NCBI GenBank assembly: GCA_021029095.1
Contig: JAJOHG010000001.1
Location: 1,054,001 to 1,118,000, forward strand
Length of the DNA stretch: 64,000 bases
Direction of reading: 5' to 3'
Origin: Phellopilus nigrolimitatus
Taxonomy: Eukaryota > Basidiomycota > Agaricomycetes > Hymenochaetales > Hymenochaetaceae
In this document: piece by piece, positions 12,730 to 25,529 of the stretch
Layout: each line of letters starts with the position of its first letter
How positions within the stretch are numbered: position 1 is the stretch's first letter
Position numbers and translations under genes: made by a program
The notes under the pieces: generated by a model
What the model saw: only the letters and a program-made list of their open reading frames with translations
Database searches by the model: none
What the model was told of the DNA's origin: nothing

Positions 12730-13673
12730 TTACAGTGCAGAAGCGGAACCCAAAACCTTCATCGCGAGGGCAGCGCAAGATCTGTAGTACAAACAAGGAG
12801 AAGAGGTGTTAGCGCGTCTGAGCCTTATTCTGTATCTGGGAGTAAGGGGCAAGCAACTGACCTCAGCTTTCTGATTTCCGCCCAGCTGAGAGAAGACGGC
12901 GGCGACAGATTTCCCCTTCGCGTCGCGAACGGAGCCAAGGCGATTCCCTGCGAAGCCTCCTATGAGGAGTCCGGGAATGTTCGCGATGATGAAGCCGAGG
13001 CCTGCACCACAAAGAGCGCCGACCCACGCCCACCACGGCACGACGCGGTCTACTTCAGGACGGAGGAGCTAGAATGACGTATTTTAGACGATTTTAATAA
13101 TAGTAATGATTTTCCTTTAGGGGAAGGAGTGGGGGTCTGCGCACTTCTTCAAAGACGTCGCTGAAAACGCCTTCCGCGTCCGGACGCTGCTGCGCGCCTG
13201 CGTCCGGGCCTGCGCCTGCCGCGCCAGACCCCGCGGCGGCGCCCGTAAACATGTTCGCGAAGTTGGCGAAGAAATCGGCCGACGATGACGGGTCGCTCGT
13301 GCGCTCGTTAGACGCACGCGCGGAACGCAGCGAGTTGTACTCCTTGCGGCGTGTAGGGTCCGAGAGGACGTAGTACGCGTCCGCTACGGCCTAAGCGTTT
13401 CATTCGTCCAGTTATTATGGCATTAGTATGTGTATGCAACCGCCGAGGCTCGCCTGAAATGTCTCAGTCGCGTGTTTCCTTTCTTCCGCAGGGGCATTCA
13501 CGAGTCTGTCGGGGTGCGACCTGAGCGACTCTTTCTTGTATGCCTGGCGAATCTCTGGACCGGTCGCAATGTTAGCTACCAACGTCACCAACTGTTTTAC
13601 AAGACGTACCGTCCTGTGTCGCTTTAGACTGAATACCTAGCAATGCGTAGTAGTCTGGAAATGTAGAGGCCAT
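12730..13673 (-). CDS. J-domain (DnaJ/Hsp40) protein with membrane segment
   Basis: Hsp70 co-chaperone. Exons: 13610-13673, 13454-13554, 13145-13390, then 13068 downward. The J domain starts at the N-terminus (FPDYYALLGIQ), has the HPD motif in SHPDR, and continues as AVADAYYVLSDPTRRKEYN. A Gly/Ala-rich linker follows, then a glycine-rich hydrophobic segment (WWAWVGALCGAGLGFII...), suggesting membrane insertion. Intron 2 (13391-13453) begins with GC: exon end CAG, then GCGAGC; no GT site keeps frame. The 3' end is unclear. Splicing an apparent intron after codon GAG at 12861 shifts frame; reading through keeps frame to a stop at 12730, with the tail ALAMKVLGSASAL. Confidence 0.85.
13391..13453 (-). 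other. GC-AG intron in the J-protein gene
   Basis: Donor CAG|GCGAGC and acceptor TTAG|GCC. Removing it joins ETFQ to AVADAYYVLSD in phase 0, which restores J-domain helix IV. The nearest GT (GCG|GTTGCA) would break the frame. Confidence 0.8.
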
Positions 13674-14032
13674 CGTGGTATGTGGTGAAGTTCGAATAGG
13701 CTCGAACAGGCTGAGGAGTCGTGTCCCTCGGCGAGATCTGCACTGACGTCATCACGTGTGGGTCTGTAAACACATGCCAAAAGCGGAGTTGTTCAATCAG
13801 AGTTGTAATCGAGATGTATACGAAAAGCTACACGATGAGCTATATCCAAGAGGACACTGTCCGTCTAATAAAGAATAATCATACTACTACACGACAAATG
13901 AAGTAAACACGAAAAGTAAACGCTTCGCAAAGGTGCGGGAACACGCTTCTGCGCCGAAAGAAAGTTCACTCCAACCTGCAAACAAATCGGAGCGAATGAA
14001 GGAATACGAAATTGAGAAACAAAGAATAAAAT
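13674..14032. other. Intergenic, nothing recognised
   Basis: This 359-bp gap is upstream of the J-protein gene and downstream of the membrane-protein gene. No feature is recognised. Confidence 0.5.
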
Positions 14033-16954
14033 TTAGAAGTACTGGCGATTCTGGGGAGGGTCCGATGGAGGGTCCGGTGACGCCGGTTGCGTGTCATTTG
14101 AACCCTGCAACGCGAGCGGCGCAGGTCGGGGCCGCTGGAATGTGACACTCTCATTCAGAACACCCGAGCTCGAAGGTCTGGGATTGCTGATCTCCAGGCG
14201 ACCACGAGGCCCGGTAGGCAGACCGCGCCCTCGCCCTATTCCGAGTAAAAGTCGCTCTTGCAAAAGCAAAGGCCGCGGTGGTGGTGGCTGTGGGTCACGG
14301 GGTGGGTCCCGGGGTGGGTCCCGGGGTGCTACTGTTTGGGGAATCGGCACGAATAACGGTATAGAGTCCATATTCGACGTTGTCGTGTCGCCAATTCCAC
14401 TGTCAGCGATGCTCTCTCCAGAAGGCCGACGTCCGTCGACGATCTGGACCCGGGTGAGCTCGGCGATGGTTGCGGGGACGACGCTTTCAGAGTCCGAGTC
14501 CACAGATCGCTCGCGCTCCTCAATACCCGCAAGGGGAGTTAATCTGTTAGCCGCCGGCGTTGTTAAGCCTACAAGAATTAAATTAAATCTTCGGAAGGAA
14601 TAAACGTTCAATGGGCTTATCCCACTTACCACCAATGAATGAAGTAACGTCATATTGCGTTCCCTGCGAGTTGGCGCGAACAGCTCGGCTAGGGTCCGTC
14701 GTCCCAAAGACAGAATCTAAACTCTCGCGAGCTATGGAAGGAACAGACTGATTCTGAGCTCTCCCTGCCGGATCTGACAGCGCTGCAGGCATGCGAGGCG
14801 GAACGAGCTGGAAGGAAACATCATCCACAACAAGACTGTTATCGCTCATAGCCATGGAGTTTTTCGACCTGTAGCCTCGCACTGTTTCTGAGGTCGATAA
14901 AGCGTCCGTGACGTCTTCGTCCACAATATTGAGTTCCGGCGGAACTGATATTGCGCTGGACGAACTGGACGACTTCGCAAGAAACGGCGGTTCAGGGAAG
15001 TTTGACAGCGAGAACTCGCTCTGAAGGGAGTCCGACGGCACCCGCGCAACAGACCGCCGGTTCGAGCTAGGCGAGAAACTGCGAAGCCCTGCGATACTCC
15101 TGTCCAGTTCCTGCTGTTGTCGCATGAGGCTCTCCAGGCCGGACGAGCGTGCGGGACTGATATTCGAGCTTGCACTAGCCGCGCCAATTCCAAGATTCCG
15201 AATAATCCCGTCGAGTCCGTAAATGGGCGAGTCGGTAACGTTTCGAGCATATGGAGCGACTGGGGTTTCGACCGTGTACAGTGATGCTTCGTCTAGTGTC
15301 TCGACTATTTGCGGTGCAGACAATCGGTCGTTTCTCGTCGCAGTGACGGTTGGCGACAGGGGAGCCCGTACCGATGGCATATTCTCGCGTGATCGCCGGT
15401 CATCTTTCATCACCGTTGTGAAAACTGGATCCCTCCAACCAGGTGCCTCTTTAGCTTCGGCAGTGGGGGTCTGGTCAGGTGTCTGTTCGAGGGAGCCGCG
15501 GAAGCTCCGCTGGCCTCCAGGACTTGGGCCCGGCTCAGCCTCATCTCTGTTCCACAATCGCCGCTGGTCTCCTTCGTCTCTTTCGACGCCCTGATCACGG
15601 ATTTGTCCCGACCCCTGCCTCCGCGACATAATTCGCGAAGAGGCAAATATTGAGCTCGATGAAATGCGCTCAACGAGGCTTGGTCGGCCTGAATCCGCTT
15701 GCGCGGAGCGCTCGGTACCGACATTGTCACGCAAAAGGCTACTGGATGGTAGCGTATTTGGAACCTGTAGCATGGACAACTGAGACTGGCGAGCGTTATC
15801 AGCGTTAGCTTCGACGTCGCCGAAGCCGGCGGCAGTGATACGGCGGCGGACGAGCTCGGCGATAACGCTCGAGCGTACGGGCATCTTGTAGAATGCGGAG
15901 ATTAAGACGAAAAGAATCAGAATGTATAGCTCGACTGCTTGCAGGAAACGTCCAAGAGTGGACTCGGAAAACATAACTTGATAAGGGAGAAAATGTCAGA
16001 GTAACGTTGACTTGGACTTATCGATCTATTCGGCACTCACAGCACAATAAATTTCCAATGGCAACGCCCATGCCAAACATAAGGCCCACTATAACGGGCG
16101 AATAATCCCGAAGTGTCATCCAACGCGGGTTTAGCGACGACAAGAATGTGTTAGCTAACAACTTCAATACGAATACGGATGAGAGGACAATCTCCATGAT
16201 GACCTCGGTGTCGTAGATTGGGCCGAACATTCTGAGAGCATTGACAAGCCTCCATAGTGCCTGCAATACCGGTATGGCCAGCGTCGCGAGCAACAGTATC
16301 CACTTGATCAGGAAACCAAGAACTCCCCAGCGCGCCCAACTCCCGCTGTGGATGATCGCTTCCGAGTCAAGTGAGATGAAGTTTGGCCGCCGCTCGTCTG
16401 GGACGGGGATCAGCGGCAACTCGCCGCGCGGCGGCTCCGACACGAACATCCAAAAGAAGAAATAGCGGAAGCCGAACGAGAGCGCATGGCCAAGTTCACG
16501 CAGGATAATGAAGATCTCGACTTCCGATATTTCGAGCCTGTAAGTCGTGTTCCAATACCCCCTCCGGATAATTTGACTGAGGTCAAAGATAGCGGCAAGG
16601 AATGCGAGAAGGACGGCGAGATGGATGTATATTGTGAGCCTAATAGTAACGTCAGGTACCACAAAGCATGTGAGAATGGCACAGCACGCACTGGTTTATC
16701 CTTCGCATGGCAAAGAAGAACGTGAACACCCCGAAGGCAACCAAGCCAACGGAGAAGAAGGGGATGTCCGCGAGGATGTCCGCAAACTAATTCAAGGGAT
16801 GATTAGGAGATTAACATTACGATCAGCGTAAAGGCTTAGAAGGAGATGGACGCACGGCAACATCAGAGGTTAATGCGATTGATGCGGGATACGCGGCTAC
16901 TTGCGCGGGAGCATAGTACAAGACGAGCAGAGACAGCAGGAGATAGTCGGACAT
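14033..16954 (-). CDS. Polytopic membrane protein with long disordered tail, unrecognised
   Basis: Exons: 16856-16954, 16692-16786, 16041-16639, 14630-15976 and 14033-14568, giving 891 aa with all GT-AG junctions in frame. The N-terminus resembles a signal peptide or first TM (MSDYLLLSLLVLYYAPAQ). Further hydrophobic segments include FFSVGLVAFGVFTFFFAM, LAVLLAFLAAIF, GFRYFFFWMFV, IKWILLLATLAIPVL, IVLSSVFVLKLLANTFL, VIVGLMFGMGVAIGNLL and YILILFVLISAFY, so about seven or eight TMs. The second half, some 600 aa, is Ser/Arg/Pro-rich and looks disordered, with a triple RDPP repeat near the end. The layout (TM bundle plus long cytosolic tail) resembles a sensor or receptor, but I know no family for it. 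Confidence 0.82.
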
Positions 16955-17814
16955 GGGATAAATGAGCGAGGCGACAAGGAAAGAAACGGTGCAGATTTTA
17001 CGGAGGAAAGAACAGGTCAACTGAGTAAAAATTGGCCGTCGAATGAACCTGCGGCAAAAAAGAAGGATATGGAAAAGAAAGAATAAATCCAACTCAGCGT
17101 CCGGCGACGAGAGGAGGGCGCTGCAAAAGAGAGCGGACAGACTCGAAGGACGGAAAGGCAGCTGAGAAGGCCGGCCACTCAGGCCTGAGGGGATCAGAAA
17201 GCAACCAGCGACAAGCAAGCAGATGCGCGGGTATCCGAGCGCGGACGTCGACGCATCCAAGTCACGCTTTCGCTACCCACCGGTAATTTTGAGATCGCGC
17301 GAGTCGAGCTCGACGATAATTGCTGTACCGAGTGCCAGAGTCGTCGAAATAAAAACAAAACAAAAAACCAAGAGAAACGCAAAAAGAGGGCACAAGGACA
17401 AGATGGAAGAAAGGAAAGGCTTGTTGAGTACATATCATCTGTCTGATTTCGTATCGCTTCAGTTTTACAACGACCTAAAGAAACTCTTTGCCTTGGGAAC
17501 GATCGCCACTTCCCTTTTGGAAAGATCTAATCATTCCGTCCTAATAAGCAACAAGCTAAAGCTTTCAAATATAGGCTACTGTTACATTCAAGATACGACT
17601 ACGGTCAGTAAGATCTCGTAAAAAGTAACATCTGTACAGGTCGTGAAAAAGAAAAAGAAAATAGTAAGTATAATTGTCTGCATTTATGAGTCATATAAGG
17701 TCATATCGGTTTGCGTCATATGCGCTAGCGTGCCCGCTGATCGACGCTCGTCGATCAGAGCCTTCCGAACCACAACAGTTCGGTCGACCTCCGCTTCGCA
17801 ACGCATCCGCCCAC
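16955..17814. other. Intergenic, promoter of membrane protein gene
   Basis: This 860-bp gap holds the upstream region of the minus-strand membrane-protein gene and the downstream region of its minus-strand neighbour's predecessor in this direction. No coding frame is convincing. Confidence 0.4.
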
Positions 17815-20554
17815 TTACGCGTCTGTGCTTCCTACACCACCGCCCGTCATCTGCCGTACCAAATACATCCCCCGTCCCTCGTCCACACTCTTCCCCCGCA
17901 TACCGACTACGCTCTTCGGGCGCGGGAATGGCGTCCGCCGCCCGCCGCCCATCATCATCTTCGTAGGACTTGGAGGCCGCATCCCAAGCTGCCGTGTCGG
18001 GCTCAGCCCGCCCCCCGTCAATTGACTCGTCAGCGCAGTCATACCTGTAAACTGCTTGGCAATCGTCGTTGTTCCGGTGAGCTGAGGCGCGATGCCCTCG
18101 TTCCTCCGCACTCCCGGAGCAGGGAAGCGATTGAAGCTGTTGCCGCCTGTGTGTGACGGCGTGATGGGGCGCAGCGAGGATTCTTGTCTGCTTGGCGAGT
18201 GCGGCGTGGTCGGGACGAGTAGCTGGAAACGATTCCGAGAATATATATTTAGAAGAAATGAGAAGTCGATAAAAGTGCCGGACATACCATACACTCGCGA
18301 CACCAGACACCACCTTCTCCATCGGTTTTGGCGGCGCTGTCGAGGCGCTTACCACAGCCCGGCGTACTCGGATCACGTCGTGGTCCTGTCGGAACACCCT
18401 TCCCCCCGCAAATTAGACAGGAAGCATGCCATCGACTACCTTGGGGGCCGGGCACTACGCCGCGTTCCATCGGCGATACGGATATGCGACAACCAGGACA
18501 CGTCGATCCACTTCCAAATCTCGGGAATGAAGATATTGAAGATGGAGCCGATTTTGGAGGTCGTTCCGGCTTGCTTGGTGATGGTGATGGAGATGAAGAA
18601 ACCGAAATCGAAGATGACTTGGTCTTCAGAGGTCGAATAACTATCCTTTCTGGTGTAGCACACTGAGGATGTAATCTGCGGCTAAGCTGGAGCAGATCCG
18701 GAAGCATTTGGAGACACTTACGCTGACATGACAACATCCAGAAGAGCTGCGTACAAAGACAGCTTGCCCGTTCTTAGTCTCTTCGAATGACTCGTCGCAC
18801 ACCGCACACCGGAAACATTCGACGTGGAAGCTTTTCGGTGGAAGGCGCTTCGCGGACTCTTCTGGGACAGTGACAAACTTGCCCCCGCTTTGCGTCCTGA
18901 ATAGCGGCTTCGAGCACTTTCCACATGGCGTGGAAGGCGAGCTTAGTGCCATCTTCGATGGAGTCACGTTTGCCCGAGAAGTCGGAGGTACGGGTGTCTT
19001 GTTGGGCGTTCTTTGTGAAAACACATCATCGAGAGGCTGAGGTGGACTAGTTGACTGAGGTGTGGACGGCGCAGAGAAATTAGTGTTATTATCTGAGAAA
19101 TCTGTAAGGTCCGGTGTGGATGGGGCCACACTGATCGAGTCTCGTGAAAAGGAGGTCACTGGTGAGATAGATCTCAGACTTGGCGAGCCCGCGTATGATT
19201 GTCGCATAAGGCGGCGCTCAATCTCAGCAACGGGATTGTTCTCCACACGAGGCGAAGGACTGACAATCTTGGGTGACTTGGAGTTAGAGAGCCGAAATCT
19301 CTCGTACCGGCCTCTGGTCGGACTGGTGGTATTAGCTGTTTTGGAAGGGCCGCCTTCGGAAATAATATTCTTGAGGTCGGGGCCTACGGCCGACTCGCTC
19401 GTAGACAGGTTTGAAAGACGCTGGCTCAAATCGGAGATTATTGGACTAGCATCGCGATTCGACGGCGTCGGGATCTCTGGGAAAGGAGTACTTTCACGAC
19501 TCTTAATTCCAAGACGCAGATGAAGCTCTTCGATGGCTGGACTGCCTTCGCGACTGCCCCCTTTCATGCCACCCAGATTACTTCGCTTCTGACTGCTTTC
19601 GGGCGTTTCGGGAAGACGCCTGGGACTCGGACTTTCTCTGAGTGGACGCCCTAAGCAAGAGTCAAAACAGTCTTCACACGAGGGCCGTCCAAGCAGATCT
19701 ACCATGGGAGTGTCACTGATGTCCTTGAAGCAACCGTCGCACCGGAAGCAGCGCTTGTGCCAAATACGGCCGGCGTTCTCAACAAACCCACCCTCACTTG
19801 AGATGATAAGGATTGGACGAGAGCATGCCTGGCAGTCTCCCTTGGCACCGCCGTTGACGGTAAAGCACGGCTTGCAGAGGAAACGGGTGGTGGTGGTTGG
19901 ATCAGCAGGGTCTGGGTATATAGTCGCGTCAGGAGGGAAGATTGTGAAACAGATGAAGCAAGTGAATGTAGTGAGCGATTCCTTTGGCTGGAGAACAGAA
20001 CCATATGCCTTAGAAAGAGTGGAGGTGTTGGGGTCAGATAGGATATCGACATCGGGAGATGTTAAGCCATCTCCGTCCTCTGTACCCTTTGTGCTTGCCT
20101 TCGCGGGAGTCAAGGGGTGTCGACTCAGGGTTGATTCGATATGGGACGACACCTTACCTCCCAGAGATGAACGAGGGAAGTAAGAGCTTTGTGGACGAGG
20201 AAACTTTGGAAAGTCGACAGAGGGGCGTGGAAAGGGTCTGCTGGAGGAAGGGAGGGTGGAAGAGCGTTCTCTAGGAGGGGACGGTGTCGGAGCAGTTGAG
20301 CGAACGTAGGTGCGCGACCAGACATCAGGCTTGTCATGATCTACTGTTGCTTGGGAGAAATTGACGGAGGGACCTTGGAGAGTTGTATGGGCATAGCGAA
20401 CCACTGGCTACGACAAGAGTCTACTCACCGACAGCAAGACCGCCGCCTGAAGCGATAGCAGTTCAGAACGGAGAACGAGTAGCAGAAAGTATTTTGACGT
20501 ACATTTGCATCTTACACCCGCGACGATATCCCCGCACCTTCGACAGAATCCCAT
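17815..20554 (-). CDS. LIM-domain protein with four LIM zinc fingers
   Basis: Exons: 20503-20554, 20429-20446, 18722-20373, 18288-18662 and 17815-18222, giving 834 aa. Exon 2 is 18 nt. The N-terminus MGFCRRCGDIVAG...CKCGG is a small Cys motif formed only when exons 1 and 2 are joined. LIM1 is about 162-193 (CFICF...CKPC). LIM2 is about 204-262 (CQAC...WHKRCFRCDGC...CEDCF). LIM3 is about 507-580 (CGKC...FHVECFRCAVC). LIM4 is about 629-698 (CPGC...WHASC...WCRECM). Between them are Ser/Pro-rich linkers. LIM domains bind proteins at actin-linked or polarity sites. The array resembles fungal paxillin-like or Rga-type proteins, but no RhoGAP domain is present. Confidence 0.88.
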
Positions 20555-20758
20555 GCTTCGCGGCGGACACCAATTAGTTGAGGGTTCAACTTCAAGCGCG
20601 ACGCGGTCACGTGTCTGGAAGGGAAGTGACGGGACTGGCCGAATCGGGATTGTATTCCCACAGTTGTAGGAGCGATCACGTGAGGAGTTACGTTGACAAT
20701 TTGAACGTCCACGCGTTTTGGCGTCTCCTTACCTACCTCCGTGTCCACTTGTCGCACA

Positions 20759-22974
20759 ATGAACTTGAAACCAGCTGGACATGCCTACACGCGTGAAGAG
20801 CTTTTGTCGCTCAAGCGCGTGGATATACAGAGACTCTGCAAGGTATTCAACGCATGCTCTGCTTGTATTCGTCGTGCTCATTCAACCCGTCGTAGGACTA
20901 TGGTGTCCGAGCTAACATGAAGACCGAGGCGCTCATCGAGCTCCTTTTAGATTCAATTCAGTATGGACCTACCATTCCTTTTACTTCTTTTTCTAACACA
21001 CCTCAAAGCTCGAATATGTCTCCGCTCGTTCCCCATCCACAGCCTGTCCGGTCTTTTGCCCGACGCGTCTCCACCCGTTCCTCAAGTCGAGTCTCAAGCC
21101 TACGAGCTCGAGGTACATCAGGCTCCAGCACAGCGACGTCCCATCCTACATCTGATACTTCGTTCCCGCTTGATCCTGCTCTCTCTCGTGCCCACTCGAG
21201 CCCGCGAAAATCTAAAGATACTCAATTCCGGCTCGGTGTGGGCAGGCCAGCTGTGACTGGCAGTCCGGGCGTCAGGCGGTCCTTGAGCATTGCCAGATCC
21301 AAGCGTGGGAGGAATAGTCGCTCTCTTAGACCGCCGGAGGAAACTATTGATGAAGGTTTGCCATTTCATCATATTTATCTCGATCGCTGCTGAGTAGCCC
21401 CATTTAGAGCCCGACCACGAATCCCAGTCTTTTGTACCAGACTTGCCACCTGCACCGACCACTTCTCATGAACCATGGCCGAGCACATCGTCTACTCAAA
21501 GCGATGATATCGCTTCTAGACTCGTCAGGCTGGAGTCTATATTTCGCGATGCTGAATTAAAACAGCACTTCGACTCTTTAAAAGATTTACCGGGGCAGGT
21601 ATCCTGGCTAAAGACGTCTATGCAGCAATGCGAATCAGAAATTGCGAAATTAAATAACGAACTCCATGGCTATAAAACGGAAATCATGTCCCTTCGTGGA
21701 GAGGTTGCGAAAATTCCTTTGCTGGAATATCAGCTGAGGAATATGAAGCAGAGCCTTGACCAGTATGGAGTATCATCGTCGAGTACCATCGCAAAGGGCA
21801 AAATGACAAGGTGCGCTCTGTCGCATCATTGACTATGTTCCGCGGTTGAACACCTTTTAAATACAGACGGGTGTCGATCCCTCTAGGTGAAAGTAATCTC
21901 AATTCGCCAGACAAGACACCTTCTATGCCAAGTGCGCAAGCATCGTCCCAGGCAGTGGTACCAAACCGAAGTCCAGCAGCGACACCCGTTCCTGGACCCT
22001 CTGCGATTACGTTGGGCAAACGAGCCCGCGATTCCAACCCAAGTAATATGATTGACGTGGTCGATGCTAGGGAACGCAATGCGTTGGCTGAAAATGACCT
22101 TGCAAGAGGCGGTTTGCGTCCGGACAGGAAACGCACGAAAATCGGTGGCTTTGGGGGCTTTGAGCGTCGGCCTCTCCAAGAGAAAGAGATTGTGCCAGCT
22201 CCAGACCTTGACAGACCATCCTCTGACCAAGAGGCTAGCGAAGAGGTTGCAATCTCCAGCGGTACTTCCTCGGGTCCTTCTAGTGCGCCTTCAGTCGGTA
22301 CACCGCCACCTATGACACATTTGCCTGAGTACTTCGGAGACTCGCTCGATGCAGCGCAACACACGACCGATCAGGAAGATCAGACATTCGACTTCAGCTT
22401 CCACCAAGTCGCTTCGTCAACGCCGCGCGATGACATGTTCAACTTCTTTGAAGCTGCCTTCTCTCCTGGTTCGGCGATGAAGACAGGTATGCGTGTCCCA
22501 AGTGGGAACAACCATGCTGGCAGCAGTCTACAAGCCTCGCTTTTTGAAGCGCGCAGAATTTCAAGTACCGTAGCGCGACCGCGTACGCCTACGCGTTCGT
22601 CAGGCCCGGAACGATTCCGCATTGACACAACTCATGACAACTCTGCCCAGGACGACGTAGCGTCCCCTTTCGACCCGTACGACGACGATGGGTTCAGCAT
22701 TCCCTTCGGCAATCCCACGCCTGTGCCTAGCGGTGACTTTGCGGCACGCGGCGTCTCCGAGCACGGCGGCATGCCTGCGCCGATGCCAATCCCGCTAGCG
22801 ATGGGCTTTGGGCTCGGTACAGTGGTGCCGGGCATGTTGCCTGACGACACCCCAGTGCGCCCTGCACCACGCACGATGTATGGCACAGAGATTCAGGATG
22901 ATACGCGTTTTGGTGATTTCGGTCGTGACGGTATCGCGACTACTTCAAACATGAACTTCTGGGGCCCATTTTAA
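20759..22974 (+). CDS. SAP-like and coiled-coil protein, probably nuclear
   Basis: Exons: 20759-20842, 20896-20960, 21009-21355, 21408-21810 and 21867-22974, giving 668 aa. The N-terminal segment (residues about 13-49, LLSLKRVDIQRLCKDYG then VRANMKTEALIELLL) has the helix-turn-helix pattern of a SAP DNA-binding motif. Ser/Arg-rich sequence follows, then a heptad-rich coiled coil (about 205-290). The C-terminal part is disordered, with acidic and Pro/Gly-rich stretches. It is divergent to the LIM gene, 204 bp away. A chromatin or kinetochore role is possible but only inferred. Confidence 0.8.
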
Positions 22975-25529
22975 TTAGATACGGAGACAAGTGGGATGTT
23001 AGTGGAATCCTAAACCCGGCTCTCGAACATGGTTTGATAATAATTTTCTTCATTGCTAGGGGTATCTGAATACTTCAGACTGTTCCCCTTTTTTTCTTTC
23101 TCATGACAATAACTCAGCTTCTAACTAATGCGTAGCTCAGAACGAAATGCCTTCAGACGCAGAAATTGATACTTATTTTATCTTACATGGCACTTTTTCT
23201 TTCTTACTTTCCCTCTTCCCTACTTCTCTCTTCTCCCTTCTCCTTGAATTTGACATCATCTCTTCGAATACAAACTACTTATTTATTTGCATACCTTCCA
23301 CCTTGTTTCTTTAGTTTAAATGCTTTTTGTAGCTATCCTGTATCAAAACTAGAACTGGCGAGATACAAATGCAATTATATGATGTGAAATATATATAATT
23401 GTCGGTGATGATTAAAAATATAGCTATTATAATAAAATATGCGATAAGGCATCCGGGAGAAAGAGAACAGAGACACAGCGCCAAGCCTGACGTCGATATG
23501 GATAAATATGACCTGCTGGTAGGGAAGTTCTGCTTCATATGGTATATTCGTGCGCTGAAGTAACAGACCGAGAAGCAGTTTACCAATTGATTGTGTCTTG
23601 CTAAAAAAAAGCGAAACTCAGTTTTACAGTCCCAATATTAAACCAATTGGACTAGACACAACAGTTAAGGCAAGTGTTGGGCGCCGAGTTGCGGAGTCGG
23701 GGGCACTTTGGCACGCCGCTGAGGTCATGCTGAATAGCCAGGATCAAATAGGCTTGGATTAGCTGCAGAACTGGCGTGCAATGAAATGGTACTACGAACG
23801 CACATAAGTAGAGATGTCAGTATCGGGCATTGCCCTTCTCCAACTGTCAGACGTTTCTTTGATTAGAAAATGTCTATTTAATCCGAAAAAAAAGAAATAC
23901 ATTAAAATGGCTTGGGGTGTCTGAGAAAATAATCCAAGAGCGTACAAAATAAGACCAACAGGAACGGGCTGATGACGCAGTCGGTATAAGAGATGTATGG
24001 ACAGCGCGCGAATGGTAGGAAGTGCTGATAGCGTATCCCTCGACATTCGACGTGCCTAAGCAACGAAAACAAAGCAAGTTTTCAAAAAGTACCGAAAAGG
24101 AGTGGAAGAGAATATTGTGCGAGGAGGACGTCAGGCTTGCGCGCATGATAGCGGCCAGAAAACAATGATAGAGCCATGAACATTTCCGCGAGAATGCCCT
24201 CTACTGCCTATAGATCAATGGCCTGCGAGTATTTAGCACTCAGCTTAGCGCAATAGAGCCTAAGCTGGACTCCACGCATCTGTATATTGTGGACGAAAGT
24301 ATTGGTTTCCAGGGCACGATATTATCGCGTCGTATTCCTGGGAAATGGATGAAATATCTGCAATTATTTTGTACTTCACAATCCATACATACACAAGCCC
24401 GGTCTCGCCAGCAGGGATGTCAACGCGGACGTCTCGTGCAAGTCCGAAGTTGGGTACTTTGAGGTCGCAGCACTCTTTAAGAGGTATTTTGGATCTCGGT
24501 AGACGATGTTTGTGCTGTGCATTGATTCAAAGATTGCTCGCAAGATATGGTATACGAAGTACCAATCTTCTGTTGAGCATCGCTTCGTGTTGAATTATCC
24601 CTGAGAAACCATATACCGATTTTTCAATGATCCTCGGTAAGATGCTGTGTACGTATTATTTGGTGAAGATTTGCCTGCATAAGCCTCTGACAACTATTGG
24701 AAGAAAAATTAACCAGTCAATTAGAAAATTATGAGTGTGCATCACTCAGAACATATTTCTTTGAATTCGTCCAGTGACGTTGGTTTATTAGTATCCAACA
24801 TACAAATGATCATCTCAGAGAATTTTTCAGATTCAAAGACATTGTGACATCAGCATGTAGCATACGAAGATCATCATCGACAACAGCTTGCTTGAGTTTT
24901 CTGAGCGTTCGAAGGCGTAGTAAAATATGGTCGGAACGGAGTTCCCGCTTTATGGTAACAGTTTTCGATACGTGCCGGTAGGCTGGCGGAGAGCGGCGAC
25001 AACGGTGCCTCGACCAGGACACGGTAGTCATCGCTTGTCGGGAAAGCGACAGGTCAAATTGAATTTCATAAACCCGAAACTACTTTGGAGGCTCGTGAAG
25101 CTAGACTGACAACCTCCACGGCTGAGAGCTTCGTGGCCTCGTTTTCCTGACTGCGAAGCACAAAGGCGGTTTGAAGGAGTATGCATAAGCGAGCTAGAAT
25201 CCGAGTTTATCTACAGTAAGTATGGCATTTGTTATCGCTGAAAAATCGAACTTTTGATTTGAAGTTCGAACTCCGAAGTCGAACTCCGAAGTCGGAAGTC
25301 GGAAGCTGTGATGACGTAAGTTGCAGATCGCAAGTTGCAGCTCGCAGGTTGCAACTCGCAAGTCACAGCTCTGAATCCGACCTCCCCAAGATTGCGGTGA
25401 GTGGGTATATTTTTAAATGTGTGACTCAAGTCATCGAATAAATAATATAATGATTCAGGGAATGCACTCGGATACTTCCGAGCCACATTGCCTGTAATGC
25501 AAATGCTGATCCTTCGTGTCGTGAACAAT
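22975..25529. other. Gene-poor, AT-rich stretch
   Basis: About 2.5 kb with no supported gene. It begins the repeat island. Frames are short and unrelated to known domains. Short inverted words flank the A-tract near 23600, but no complete element could be delimited. Confidence 0.45.
25262..25385. repeat. Short imperfect tandem repeats
   Basis: Two adjoining repeat blocks: several copies of a unit like GAAGTCGAACTCC, then several copies of a unit like GCAAGTTGCAGCTC. Related words (GAGTTCGGAGTTCG, CTCGACTTCGAAC) recur at about 28890-28995 and 30157-30200. Confidence 0.55.
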
